Assembly (NCBI RefSeq): GCF_040869045.1
Contig: NC_090319.1
Coordinates: 50,440,779-50,504,778, forward strand
Reading direction: 5' to 3'
Origin: Eurosta solidaginis
Taxonomy: Eukaryota; Arthropoda; Insecta; Diptera; Tephritidae
Length of the DNA: 64,000 nt
In this document: one piece after another, positions 1 to 9,981 of the stretch
Position numbering within the stretch: the stretch's first letter is position 1
Layout of the letters: each line of letters starts with the position of its first letter
Made by a program: the position numbers and the translations under genes
Notes under the pieces: model-generated
The model's input: only the letters and a program-made list of their open reading frames with translations
Told to the model about the DNA's origin: nothing
The model's database searches: none

Positions 1-115
1 GGCCATAAGGTCAATTGGCCCTATTACCACTTTGAATGGCCATGAGTTTGATTGAAACTCTGCACACATATCAAGGCTCGATGACAATGCATTAATGTGA
101 TGGTGTGGTGACACA
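1..115. other. Unmatched left edge, no gene seen
   Basis: This stretch is not repeated elsewhere in the window. Sequence shared with the other cassettes begins near position 115 with the motif CACAGCTTTTTAAAATG. I see no coding region. Confidence 0.5.
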
Positions 116-605
116 CAGCTTTTTAAAATGATATTTCTATAGACATTTCTCATTATATTAGCTTTATATTTTTATGAAAAGAACAAAGCCGGCATGAGTC
201 GCAAAGGAATATGCGACTATAGCCAGTTCTGAGCTCTTTATGTGGGTTGGACTGATCCCTTTTGATGGAGCATGTCCTATGAAGAGTACTTGTTCATATC
301 TGAACGGGCAGTGTCGGACTAGTCCTCTTTATACCCTTGCGGGTACTGTCGGACAGTTCCTTTTTGTACTGTTCGATATTTCCTCTTTTTTCCCCTATGG
401 GAAGTGTCCGACAGTCCTTTTTGTGTCGGATATATTCTCTTCGTACCTCCACAGCCAAAGGCACACAAGTCTCTTTTGTTCGCCTATGGCTACTGTCGGA
501 CAAGTCCCTTTTCTACCCGTATGGATTCTACTTCTTACGGATTTAAAAATTTTTTAAACTCTAATACAATATTCTTAATTTTTTTTTTCGTAATGGTGTT
601 GTAGA
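116..605. repeat. 35-bp minisatellite cassette, copy 1
   Basis: A conserved leader (116-300) contains the hairpin GTCGCA...TGCGAC and is followed by a minisatellite at about 300-545. Units are about 35 bp, of the form 'cctctttataccc', then a palindromic core (TACCCsTACGGGTA), then 'ctgtcggacagt'. An AT-rich tail with an AATACAATATTCT motif follows. Open frames here exist on both strands because the unit lacks stops; they are not genes. Ten other copies occur in the window, and this one most resembles 37850-38450. Confidence 0.8.
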
Positions 606-1032
606 ATAATAAAAACAAAACAAATATTACTGTTTAGGTCACGTTTACGTCAATATTATGGTGAACGGCACACCCTCGTCGACTGTCGGCGGGCTACTCA
701 CACAAGCCACGATTTTCGGCCTCGTTGTGCCTGGAGCCCACCCAATATAAACATTTTAGTCCATTTCAACGCGCATACTCTTATACTACTTAAGTAAATA
801 CTGCACGTACTAGTATTTCATAATTTCTTTTCTATATCCCCAGGAGAGCGAAACGTGAGGTCAAACATACGGCGTCCGCATCTGCACATCAATGCATCGC
901 CTTACTGGACGTACGATGACGTGGCATTCATTTTTCTTCTTTTTTCACAGACCTAAATATATATGCCCCACCTCGTAACATAATTAACAAATTAAAAGAA
1001 AAACTGAATTAAACATGAAAACAAATACCAGC

Positions 1033-1106
1033 AGGATGGCCTAGTGGTTAAAGGCTACTGCAGTTTCACCATGTGATTCACGGTTCGAATCCCGGTGAAA
1101 CCTTTG
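1033..1106 (+). repeat. tRNA-like sequence, probable SINE head
   Basis: Two motifs of the RNA polymerase III internal promoter are visible at tRNA-like spacing: an A-box match (TGGCCTAGTGG) and a perfect B-box match (GGTTCGAATCC). The acceptor ends do not pair and the T-stem has mismatches, so a working tRNA is unlikely. A tRNA-derived SINE head or tRNA pseudogene fits better. Confidence 0.45.
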
Positions 1107-2360
1107 ATAACATTACAAAATTGCCTGATGATGATTACGTTGGCGGTTTTCGAAATGGGTCCATCGCAATATGTCAGTAAATGTTTCTTTCTTTTCAGTT
1201 TCTCTTAGAAAACATAATAATTGAAATTCAATTATTATAAGCCGGTGTTAAGCTCATGAATTCTTAAAATATAATTAACTGCCACCCACACATGCTTCTG
1301 GTCACTAGCACGGTTGCGACCCCATGTTTTCATTGGGGCCAAAATTCATCGAAAAAAGGAGCAAATCTCAGAAAAAAGGACCCAATTTTTGTTTTATTTG
1401 ATTGTGATACAAGCAATCCACAAAAGTGTCGTATCGTTGTTAAATATAAAATTTCAGGATGCTTCCATGGTTTCCTATACAAAATTTTAATAAATTTAGC
1501 GATTAGGAGACTTAATTCAAACTGCACAAAAAAACACTACTTTTAGGTATTATATTTTCAAATTTCTATGATAAGTCCATGCCTTCACTAGCTATACGTT
1601 TTGAACGTAGTTGTGCTGACAAAGCTCTTAGTTATAACATTATGTTGTTAATTGGAAAGAAATAAAATGTATAGCGCAGTTAGGTTTTAGTAAGAAAAGC
1701 TTTAAAAATTTGCGTTTTGGTGTAGCCGAATTATGAGCAAACTCAGTAAATCATAAATGATGTTTACTTCTTCCCCTGAACGTTGAGATTAAAAATCAAA
1801 CGTCTTAAAAGTTTCAACTGTGCAATAACGGAACCTGATTACATTTAAGTAGGTAGTTAACAGCATTGTTATTGAAGTTTATGAGGTTCTGTACCTACGA
1901 GAATAAAACGCAAAACATTTCTTTCGAAATCAAATCTTGTTTACATTTGCTTCAAAATCTGAATATAAAAGTAAATTTGTTTAATCGCGACTCGTTATTC
2001 ATTTATAAAGTTACCGCTTTCAAGAAGTATTCCTGCCTTGCTTACAGTTAAAATATTTCTTATGCCAAGCTACTTAGTTTTCAAGTATTCGGCGTGCCTT
2101 AACACCACAATACTCCTGCATTTTTTACATAGGATTTCTTGGCAAACAATTTTGAAAGTGTTACCAAACATAAAACCAATTAGTTTCATTATTTTACTTA
2201 GTTTTCAATTCAAATTCATCGATCAGTGGAAAGGCCTGGCAAATTTCTTAGAGGCACACGTGCATTTGAGAAAAATTTTCTTGGCTCAACTAGTTAAAAA
2301 AAATCTCTCACGAACACTGGTTAACAGCCAAAATGCACCAGAGACGCCATTATGAAATTC

Positions 2361-3223
2361 CTATGTAAAATCAACCCCTGATTTCTCTTCCTTTATTTTT
2401 GCTTCTGAAATCCCTGGAAAGATTGTCTTCAAATGATGAAAAGCTTCGCCTTCTTTGTCCAAAGCCTTGACAAAGTTTTTGATAAGGCCGAGCTTGATGT
2501 GGAGCGGAGGTAGAATTATATTTTCCTTCTTTATAAGTGGGGAGTATTTTATGTTATCCACCCCAACTTGAAACTCGATTCGTTCTGGCCAATCCTTTAT
2601 GATGTAGTGGTCTTGACGACCTCGGCTATCCCATTTGCATAGAAAGCAACAGTATTTTGTGTATCCACTTTGTAGACCATATAGCATTCCAACGACTTTA
2701 AGATCGGCACATATTTTCCAATCATGTTCTTCGTATTTACTGCATGCGCGATCGAGATAGATGGCTTTTGGTTGCCAATTTGCAATAATACGGCCTTTAA
2801 ACATAATTTATTGTCGTCTATGAACAATCGCCACTCTTTTGAATAATATGGTTCACCAAACTGTTTGAATAGACTTGCAATGTCTTTGCAGTAACAAACA
2901 CTGTCCTCCTTCGTATAGTACTTGGAAAATTGTTCGTGACGAGTTCTATAATATGTTACCTTAACATCGGATGAAACAAATATAAATTGTTGCATACGAG
3001 AGGCGTGTAGTTCGGCCTTTTCCTTTGCCAATTCCAAATCCCTTATCCAATCATTGAGTTGTGCTTGTGACAAAAAGTTTCTTTCGTTTTCCGTTTGAAA
3101 TCCAGTACAACATGATGCCGCGTAATCAGATGCTGCTGTTGGCAATGAAACTGGAGTCAGAACTGAAGTTAAATTTGATTCTGGCAATGTAGCTTCCGTT
3201 GAATTTAGTTCTGCTAATGGCAC
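2361..3223 (-). pseudogene. Frameshifted mobile-element-like protein of unnamed family
   Basis: Two overlapping frames read as one protein. The upstream frame (2597-3223) contains a 'KEWRLFIDDNKLCLKAVLL' segment. After a frameshift near 2740-2755 the other frame continues with 'ADLKVVGMLYGLQSGYTK', a cysteine-rich CCFLCKWDSRGR motif and 'LPPLHIKLGLIKNFVKALD'. I recognise this as a multicopy protein family scattered through arthropod and cnidarian genomes, usually with transposon-like distribution, but cannot name it with certainty. The C-terminus breaks off at AKIKE, earlier than in relatives I recall. With a frameshift and a truncation it is probably dead. It lies in the segment missing from duplication copy 2. 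Confidence 0.55.
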
Positions 3224-3230
3224 TGTATAT

Positions 3231-4877
3231 ACGCATGTGGAAAAAAGAGATCAATCGCAGACTGCTCTCCTTAGGCATTAATCGCACGATTTTTTGCAGG
3301 GTATGTACTGTAGAAAGATAAGTTTTGTTGATGTAAAATACGTATAAACAGAAGAAAGGAATCAATAAAGAATCAATTATTCAATGTGCTTCGGATATCA
3401 CTCACCAAATGTAAATTCTTTTTATTTTGGTAATTTCAGTTGTTTGTTGCTTTTGAATTTGCTCACCATTTTCAGAGTATATTTGCTGAAGACTAAAGGT
3501 GATAAAGTTTTTCGGCTTGAGTTAATCGGGGATGATAACCATAGACCGCCGTAAACATATCTCTAAATGTTGGCCAATCTTCATAACTACCGTGGAATAT
3601 TTCGGTGTCGCCGTTGGGGTGATTTAGTAGGGGGTCTCAACAATTACATGGCGTCGTTAATTTGCGACATGCAATATTCATAACTTTTAGGGCATTTGAT
3701 ATTTATGATATATCGAAGTTGTAGACACCTTGTGGAATGAGGAAAGGGATACGTTTTATAGGAATATACTAGAGCTGTTGGGTTTTTACCTTAAGGAGTA
3801 ATTCTGTTTAGTCACCTATCAGGTTTGCTCACATTTAGAGTAAAAATTCTCCATTCTATTACTTTCGAAAATGAAAGTGTGAAGACTTGAGTCGGGTCCA
3901 CCAGCGGGGAGCGATTCATTTTTATTTTCCAATCCCATTTTTTGATTTTAAGTGCAAAAAAGGTACGATTAGTATTTGTGAAGAAAATTAGACTTACCCC
4001 TGCAGAAAATTATACTCGCCTCACTCACTCATTCAGAAAACCTGTGAAAATTTCACAAGCCGTAATTTATTAAAAAACAAAACTTATGACCCTAAAGACT
4101 CCTGTGAAAAGTGTTGCAAAAGCAAATAAAAAAAAAAAACGTATTTATATCCACAGTAGAGCGTGCAAAATTTTTAAGAAGTGTTGTACAAATTTAAATC
4201 TACACAATCATTCAGTAGACCTTCCTAAGTGGTACACCTAAAACAAAAAAAAAAAAAAAAAAAAATAACAACACCAAGCCGATCATGCATGTAAAGTCAA
4301 CTAAAATAGTAATATAGGTTATTGAGTCATAAAATGTAATTTATTGCAATGTTAAAATGTTATTTTTATAGGGTGCACTATTCCAAGGAAGATATTGAAG
4401 TTCTGCTGATATAATAGATTTAGTATTTTGCAGTAAATTGTCCCTATTCTTTTTTCCATCACTGTAAGTATTTGCACAATTAAATTGATATGTTAATTTG
4501 GGAACGATTATGTGATGTGTGAAAAAAGTATAAAGGCTATATCTAATTAGTTCTATCTGTTTTCAAACTGCTAATTAGTTCTATTGTATTCTCCTGCCAC
4601 CATAGTTGGGGGCAGTGCACTGAATTTTGAGCAACAACACTGCTGGAAACTTAGTGGGTTGACATAATCAAGATCTTGTATTAAGTGTTAATGGGGCGTT
4701 TATTTAATCCGATTTAAACGTCTGTTCATTTTTAACATATTCGTTAAATTTAATGAGCTTAAGACGGCATCTATATGAATACAGAAATTGAGTCAGGCGC
4801 TCGATTTACAAAAACTATGGCACAAAGCGCCCACGTTTTTTTCTCAATAATACTAGTATTTTTCATTCGTTATTGTT
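3231..4877. other. Duplicated non-coding DNA, left part of block X
   Basis: This matches 38651-42384 apart from small indels and the Helentron-like insertion at 39825-41745. The A-rich run near 4243-4265 is the empty counterpart of that insertion site. Positions 4300-4470 also match, in inverted orientation, the sequence near 9000-9110. I see no convincing coding region. Confidence 0.6.
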
Positions 4878-5698
4878 ATACTCAGCGTGCTTTGCACACA
4901 GAGTATATTAACTTTGATTGGATAACGGTTGTTTGTACAGGTATAAAGGAATCGAGATAAATATAGACTTTCATATATCAAAATCATCAGTGTCGAAAAT
5001 AAATTTGATTGAGCCATGTCCGTCCGTCCGTTAACACGATAACTTGAGTAAATATTGAGATATCTTCACCAAATTTGGTACACGAGCTTAGCTGGGCCCA
5101 GAATAGATTGGTATTGAAAATGAGTAAAATCGGATGATAACCACGCCCACTTTTTATATATATAAAATTTTGGAAAACACAAAAAACCTGATTATTTAGT
5201 AAATAATACACCTAGAATGTTGAAATTTAACATTTGGACTGATATTGAGACTCTTGATAAAAATTTGAAAAAAAATTTTAAAATGGGCATGGCACCGCCC
5301 ACTTGTGATAAAATCAATTTTACAAATATTATTAATCATAAATCAAAAATCGTTAAACCTATCGTAACAAAATTCGGCACAGAGGTTGCCTTACTATAAG
5401 GAATGCTTTGAAGAAAAATTAACGAAATCGGTTAAGGACTACGCCCACTTTTATATAAAATATTTTTAAAAGGGTCGTGGACGAAATTTTAAAAAATGGG
5501 CGTGGTACCCCCCTTTCTATGACTAAGCAATTTTCTATGTTTTGGGAGCCATAACTCGAAGAAAAATTAGTTCAGAACAGATCCATATTTATATGTATTA
5601 TTGCGCAGCCTTGTAACACTATTAAGCACACAAAACAAACAAGAACAGCATTTCAAATGTAATGTTCGGTTTCACCCAAACTTATACTTACTTACTTC
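4878..5698 (-). mobile_element. Short Helentron/DINE-like element without minisatellite
   Basis: It begins with a TATACTC...GAGTATATT hairpin terminus and the TCCGTCCGTCCG microsatellite. It ends with AATGTTCGGTTTCACCCAAA and CTTACTTACTT, the same ends as the longer elements in this window. The interior has repeated 'CACGCCCACTTTT' blocks typical of the family but no 130-bp array. No protein is encoded, so it is non-autonomous. Its partner in the second duplication is 42385-43219. Confidence 0.65.
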
Positions 5699-7600
5699 TT
5701 TAAACTATATTTCTTTGTAACTCTCCTTTGCGCGCCTAATATAAGCGTGTAAAAAAAGGGGTGCGTGTACTTATGTACGTGCGTGAGAAGTTATACCTCT
5801 TTGTCATCATTCAAAAATATATTTTAATTGCATGAAAATAATTAATTTCAATAAAATAATAAGAGGACTGAAAAAAAATTCTCAGTTCAGTTTAATTTTA
5901 AACAATTAAATAAATAAATATTTGTTTTCTTACATTAAGTGTGGCATAAATTCGCGAATTAATCAAATGTTATTATTTTTAAGTTATGACCACTGCCGTA
6001 GCATCTTCGAGTGATGACTGAATACTTCAGTTATCTATCAGTGGGTTATGATAAAAAAGGCTACCTACATATATACGAAATTTAAGGCAAATCAAAACAT
6101 GAATAGAATTTGTTGGAATAGACCAGGCCGAAAGAAAAAAGATCGTTAGTACTTATCTAGGCCAAAGGCCACCTACAGCCCAATGTTCAGGGAAATCGAA
6201 CTGTGAATTGAATTTGATGGAATAGATCGGTCCCTGTCCACTTCCCAGAAAGAAACTTCACAGGAACACATTTTTTGTCGTCCCTCATCAGCGGAAACGC
6301 TTTGTTGTTAAGCAGCCAATGCACACCAATTTGGTATCACCATTTCTCACATTTTTTTTTTGGTTTTTTGTGTTGTTTTTATATTTGTATAAGTTTTGTC
6401 AAAAAACGTAAATTAAAAATAGTTTTTGTTTTTAATTATTTATTAAAATATCTTAAAAATTTGACAAATTGTTCAACGCTTTGAGTATGACGGTGAGAAA
6501 AAACGGTGAAGATCGAGTGGAACGGTGAACTTCACCGTCTTCTTACTTTCCACATAATTAATTTTCCATTGCAACATTTTTGACAACCGCTTTTTTGGCG
6601 CCACTTTCGAGGCGCCAACTTTAGGAAAATGGTTTAAAAGCAACAATGTCATGAATTTGAAAATACTTTCGGCTGGCAAAACAAATTGGTACTTTAAGGG
6701 GGATAGAACACAATTCAGGGACCTAATTAAGTAAAAACGACTACATAGCTCGAAATGGCATTATAAAAAAATGCAGATTTCGAAAACCAAAATAATACCA
6801 ATTAAAAATCGGATATCAAATATCCAAGCAAAAAAAATTTCAGCTGTATTTCGAATGATTTAAATTAAAAAAAAAATTTAATAAATGCAGTCTGCCCCTG
6901 AAGAAGCTAGGAGATTAGCGAAACCTAGGGCTTGAATAGTCGAGTCCTTTGACTTGCACTAGAGCAAAATTTTGGTCATTTGCAGCCTATTTATATTACA
7001 TATATATATAAAAAGTATTGACCAGCTTAATCAAATCTACTAAATTAAAAAACATTTTCCGAATCTCTCAAATCATAAGCTTCAAATTTAGGGGCGGACT
7101 TAACACCTTTTGTTTTAATGGGAACCAACAATCACTTTTGTGTCACTTTTTTTTAAATTTCAACAAATTTTCCTAACGCGCATGAAGAAGTATAACTTCA
7201 AAGATGGCTTATTAAAAATAGAAAATGCAAAAACAACTGATCACAAGCTACACAATCGATAACTTCGCACTTAGCTAAAATATTTTAACACAAAAAATAA
7301 TAACTCTAAAATGTGAATAAATTCGCGAAAGCAAAAATTTATAAATTATGGATATGACAGAAAACCAAAAATTAATTAATTGGCTATGGTGAGGTTCTGA
7401 CAAAAGCGGTATGCTACGATACCAATAACAAATACATTGATTTCCATAAGGTTGGTTGGATCAGCTGTTTTATACCGATATGGATCAGTCAAGTTTGCCT
7501 CATTTATTTCGTTATTTTCTTTTTGTCTCATGTTCTATTCATAAAGGAGGGAATTTTAAAGCTATGTTTAAATTTTGATCTCACAACCTGAGGCATTTGC
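5699..7600. other. Intergenic DNA of block X, no gene seen
   Basis: AT-rich DNA matched by about 43220-45130. It contains a 17-bp palindrome at 6522-6538. A 68-codon minus-strand frame over 6473-6679 has an 85-codon counterpart in the second copy, but nothing about it looks protein-like. Confidence 0.5.
6522..6538. repeat. 17-bp palindrome ACGGTGAA-C-TTCACCGT
   Basis: The palindrome is perfect around a single central base and is preserved at 44000-44016 in the second duplication copy. Two further direct half-sites (ACGGTGA) lie within 40 bp upstream. It could be a binding site or a remnant of a fold-back element; nothing more can be said. Confidence 0.5.
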
Positions 7601-7665
7601 ATGTGTCACATCTTAATTGAATACAACCAAAGTTTTTTTTTTTTAAATCTCAATAACATTTTTTA

Positions 7666-8457
7666 TTATTTATTTGTCAAATCTATCGCATATTTAATAA
7701 ACTTTTGAACAAATTCATCATTTATATTTGTATATATAGTCGGATAATAGCCGTTGAAAGATTCCATCCCACCTGCTACCACAGCACAAAGTTTGTCATT
7801 CACAACGGCCGGTGCACCAGCATCTCCCCAACTCGTATCACTTGCATAAGATCTTAAACAAATTACTGTTGTTGGGAAATTCCTATCTGCCATCGCATAA
7901 CGAGTTCCATAAAGATCCGCACAATCGATGATTGGGACTACTTGAAATTCAGCAGATTGGAGTATATGCGAAGCTTGCTTACTGTTTGCAATTTGCGAAC
8001 CCCATCCACTAACTCGCAATTTTACGCCCTCGTTTAAGTCATTATCGCAAAGTGATATTGGTTTTATTTTTCTGGACGGCCTCACGCGTTCATTCAAAAA
8101 AATTACAGCTAAGTCCATTTCTTTCATTTCTATCATTCGTGAATTATAATCACATGGACGAATTATACCCAACACCGTTCGAATTACTTCTGTATTACGT
8201 AAATCGGTTGTACCAGCTGCAACAGTAATGCGAGACTCGATGAAACCTAACAAGCAAAATTCAGATGTAAGCACCTTCCTCCAACTGATTAAACTACCAA
8301 CGCAACGATGATCCCCGTCATAACGTATTGACACCAAATACGGACTATTCTTTATATTCCAATTAATGCCACCTATTATGCGAGTTTGCGAATTCGTTCT
8401 AGTCAAAAGATAGATAAGGAAGACAAACAGTATCGCCAATGAATTGAGTGACTTCAT
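7666..8457 (-). CDS. Secreted serine protease homolog (catalytically dead), copy 1
   Basis: A 263-residue single-exon protein of the S1 (trypsin/chymotrypsin) fold. Residues 1-23 form a signal peptide ending in TNS. R26 followed by IIGG (27-30) is a standard zymogen activation site. Cysteines 52 and 68 bracket the usual histidine position, but the motif reads LTSEFC, so the catalytic His is Phe67. Asp115 is kept in MDLAVI. The catalytic Ser motif reads GDAGAP (211-216), so Ser is Ala213. Two of three triad residues are lost, and hydrolysis is not expected. Residue 209 is Ser where copy 2 has Cys, leaving Cys224 without its usual partner. The start was chosen at 8457 because it begins the signal peptide and matches copy 2. 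The frame is open 97 codons further upstream, but those codons read through the SINE at 8641-8965. An AATAAA overlaps the stop codon. Dead S1 homologs in insects often act as binding or cofactor proteins; the role here is unknown. Confidence 0.9.
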   Translation of the reverse strand: MKSLNSLAILFVFLIYLLTRTNSQTRIIGGINWNIKNSPYLVSIRYDGDHRCVGSLISWRKVLTSEFCLLGFIESRITVAAGTTDLRNTEVIRTVLGIIRPCDYNSRMIEMKEMDLAVIFLNERVRPSRKIKPISLCDNDLNEGVKLRVSGWGSQIANSKQASHILQSAEFQVVPIIDCADLYGTRYAMADRNFPTTVICLRSYASDTSWGDAGAPAVVNDKLCAVVAGGMESFNGYYPTIYTNINDEFVQKFIKYAIDLTNK

Positions 8458-8493
8458 TTTAATTTTAGATTTTCTGTCGATTTTTAAGTTTAA

Positions 8494-8530
8494 AGTGAAG
8501 CATGGTAAAATTTGTGGGTGCTTTTTATTC
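8494..8530 (-). promoter_or_regulatory. Possible core promoter of protease homolog copy 1
   Basis: Read on the minus strand, an AATAAAAAG TATA-like element lies about 30 bases before a TTCACTTT initiator-like motif, which would give a 5' leader of about 40 bases. In copy 2 both are altered (AATAAATAG and TTCAATTT near 46000-46030). It is a prediction from motif spacing only. Confidence 0.3.
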
Positions 8531-8640
8531 AAAATTTTGTTGTGTAAATAAAAATGAGTTTTGACAAAGCAATATATCGGCACTCTGATGTTTGTCAGTG
8601 TACCCAGCCTGTAGTAGCAATATAGAAGTATGACGTATAT

Positions 8641-8965
8641 GGCGGCCGCTGTGGTGTGGTGGTAGGGTGCTCCGCCTATCACAACGAGGATCCTGGGTTC
8701 AACTCGCGGGCAAAGTAACATCAAAAATTTAGATAAAAAGTTTTTCAAGCGGGGTCGCCCCTCGGAAGTGATTCGTCAGACACTCCAGGTGTTTTTCTGC
8801 CATGATAAGTTTCTCAATGAAAATGCCTTGCAGGTGCCGCTCGGAGTCGGCATAAAACATGTAGGTCCCGTCCCGCCAATTTACAGGAAACATTAAAAAG
8901 AGCACTACGCAAGTTGAAAGAGAAGCTCGGCCTAAAATCACCTCGGAGGTAATAGCGCCTTTCAT
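8641..8965 (+). mobile_element. tRNA-headed SINE, complete copy
   Basis: The head carries A-box-like (TGGTGTGGTGGTAGGG) and B-box-like (GGTTCAACTCG) motifs in tRNA spacing. A body with the block GCGGGGTCGCCCCTCGG and a conserved GGAGTCGGCATAAAACA segment follows, ending at CTCGGAGGTAATAGCGCC. The same body and head occur in reverse at 18130-18996, 23624-24489 and 56697-57402, where a LINE tail splits them. It sits about 185 bp upstream of the protease homolog start, with its partner at 46145-46468. Confidence 0.75.
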
Positions 8966-9559
8966 ATATTAATTTAATTGTTTATTTATATACAATAATG
9001 GAAACAAAATAGGGACAAGTTAGTGCGAAATACGCAGCGCTTCAATATCTCTTTTGGAATAGTGCACCCTATAAAGATAGCATTCTAAGGTTGTTCTTTT
9101 GCGAAAAAGTGAACCAGTAGAAGTTTGCCTTGGAAAAGATAATAGGGACAAAACTTGTTTATTGATATTTTTGCATTATAAATGGTAAAAATTTAGTTGC
9201 TGAAACTTCTTATAAACTTTTGTTTTAAATGTAAATAAGTATAAACTTTATTTATTTGAATTATTGTGTATACGTATTAAGAATATCGCTTTTATTTATT
9301 TTAAAGATTTATTTTAAAGACGCATACAGTGTGGCGGATAGCGTACAACTAACTTAAAGCCGTCCACACACTTCTTAGCTAAAAAAGGATATGTTTTGCT
9401 GTACCTATTTTCTTGATTATGCAAAGTTAAGGAAACGACACGGTAGGTAGGTATGTAGGTATAATGGCTGCTACCATGGTCGCCCAAGTAGCTAATGAAA
9501 AGCCGGTTTGATGCCATAAAACTCGTCTGAACCTACTGAGTACTACATGGATATGTTTT
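8966..9559. other. AT-rich spacer with inverted repeat of 4300-4470
   Basis: About 100 bp near 9000-9110 is the reverse complement, with mismatches, of sequence near 4340-4470; both contain GGGTGCACTATTCCAA in opposite orientations. Otherwise I see nothing. The second duplication copy keeps the arrangement (41820-41960 and 46500-46620). Confidence 0.55.
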
Positions 9560-9805
9560 ACAACCAACCTGAGTTGTTTATAAAATCAAGAATGTTTGCC
9601 ATCCGTATTTCCGCAAATCTACCTAGATCTTCCAAAAAAGGACTCCCGAATGATCTTAAACGGGTTCTAGCCAGAGCCGGGCATTTCGCAGAAAACGTTC
9701 GACAGTCTCTTTTTCATCTATGTCCTTACAACTTCTGCAGTGGCCATTGTGCGGAATACCCATTTTCTCCGCATGCGTGCCTAAAGCCCAGTGAACAGTG
9801 CAGGC
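9560..9805 (-). pseudogene. LINE 3' coding tail (RNase H/zinc-knuckle end), copy 1
   Basis: Minus-strand reading gives the hallmark end of I/R1/jockey-type LINE polyproteins: 'LGTHAEKMGIP', a CRSCKDIDEKETVE cysteine cluster, then a degenerate leucine- and arginine-rich stretch ending in DF/YINNSGWL. Frames are broken here; copy 2 (47050-47275) is better preserved. It abuts BEL/Pao integrase sequence directly, and copy 2 has about 550 bp more between them, so copy 1 carries a deletion. Confidence 0.6.
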
Positions 9806-9829
9806 CGCTACGACATGTGCAGCTGCTTC

Positions 9830-9981
9830 TTTGATGTATATTGCGAGCACTTTTTAAATAGCTCCTTGAGCACCAACGAATGTCTCTCCATTATCATACA
9901 TTACTTTGGGGGGTAATCCGCGTCGAAGACCTCAGTTGTCTAACTTGTGCAAGATTCGAGATGGACCATTTTAGTTGAAAA
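9830..9981 (-). pseudogene. BEL/Pao integrase core fragment, copy 1
   Basis: The minus strand reads RGLPPKVMYDNGETFVG, matching the 'GLP..v.sDNGtnFvG' segment of BEL/Pao integrase that holds the second catalytic Asp. Stops interrupt it. The element continues on the far side of the Helentron-like insertion at 9982-12980; copy 2 at about 47820-48000 shows the uninterrupted order. Confidence 0.65.

Larger units (their letters stand above)
606..3230. other. Segment present only in duplication copy 1
   Basis: Flanks match 38440-38450 and 38651 onward, but copy 2 has only about 200 bp of different DNA between them. The segment is therefore an insertion or replacement in copy 1, or the remains of an ancestral sequence lost from copy 2. 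It holds a tRNA-like sequence near 1033 and a degenerate mobile-element-like gene at 2361-3223. I see no gene in 606-1030 or 1110-2360. No clear terminal repeats or target duplication were found at its edges. Confidence 0.55.

Noticed and set aside
240..604. Overlapping open frames over the 35-bp arrays (here and in ten other cassettes)
   Set aside because: The frames exist on both strands and in more than one frame because the repeat unit lacks stops. Low-complexity products with no domain.
1033..1106. Functional tRNA gene
   Set aside because: Good A and B boxes, but the acceptor stem does not pair and the T-stem has mismatches.
1292..2355. Small open frames in 1292-2355
   Set aside because: Short, AT-rich and without recognisable domains or matches elsewhere in the window.
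6473..6679. 68-codon minus-strand ORF with an 85-codon counterpart at 43951-44208
   Set aside because: Shared only because the DNA is duplicated; no domain, no signal peptide, different 5' ends.
8458..8748. 97-codon N-terminal extension of protease homolog copy 1
   Set aside because: It reads through the SINE head and is not kept in copy 2, while the internal Met at 8457 starts a proper signal peptide.
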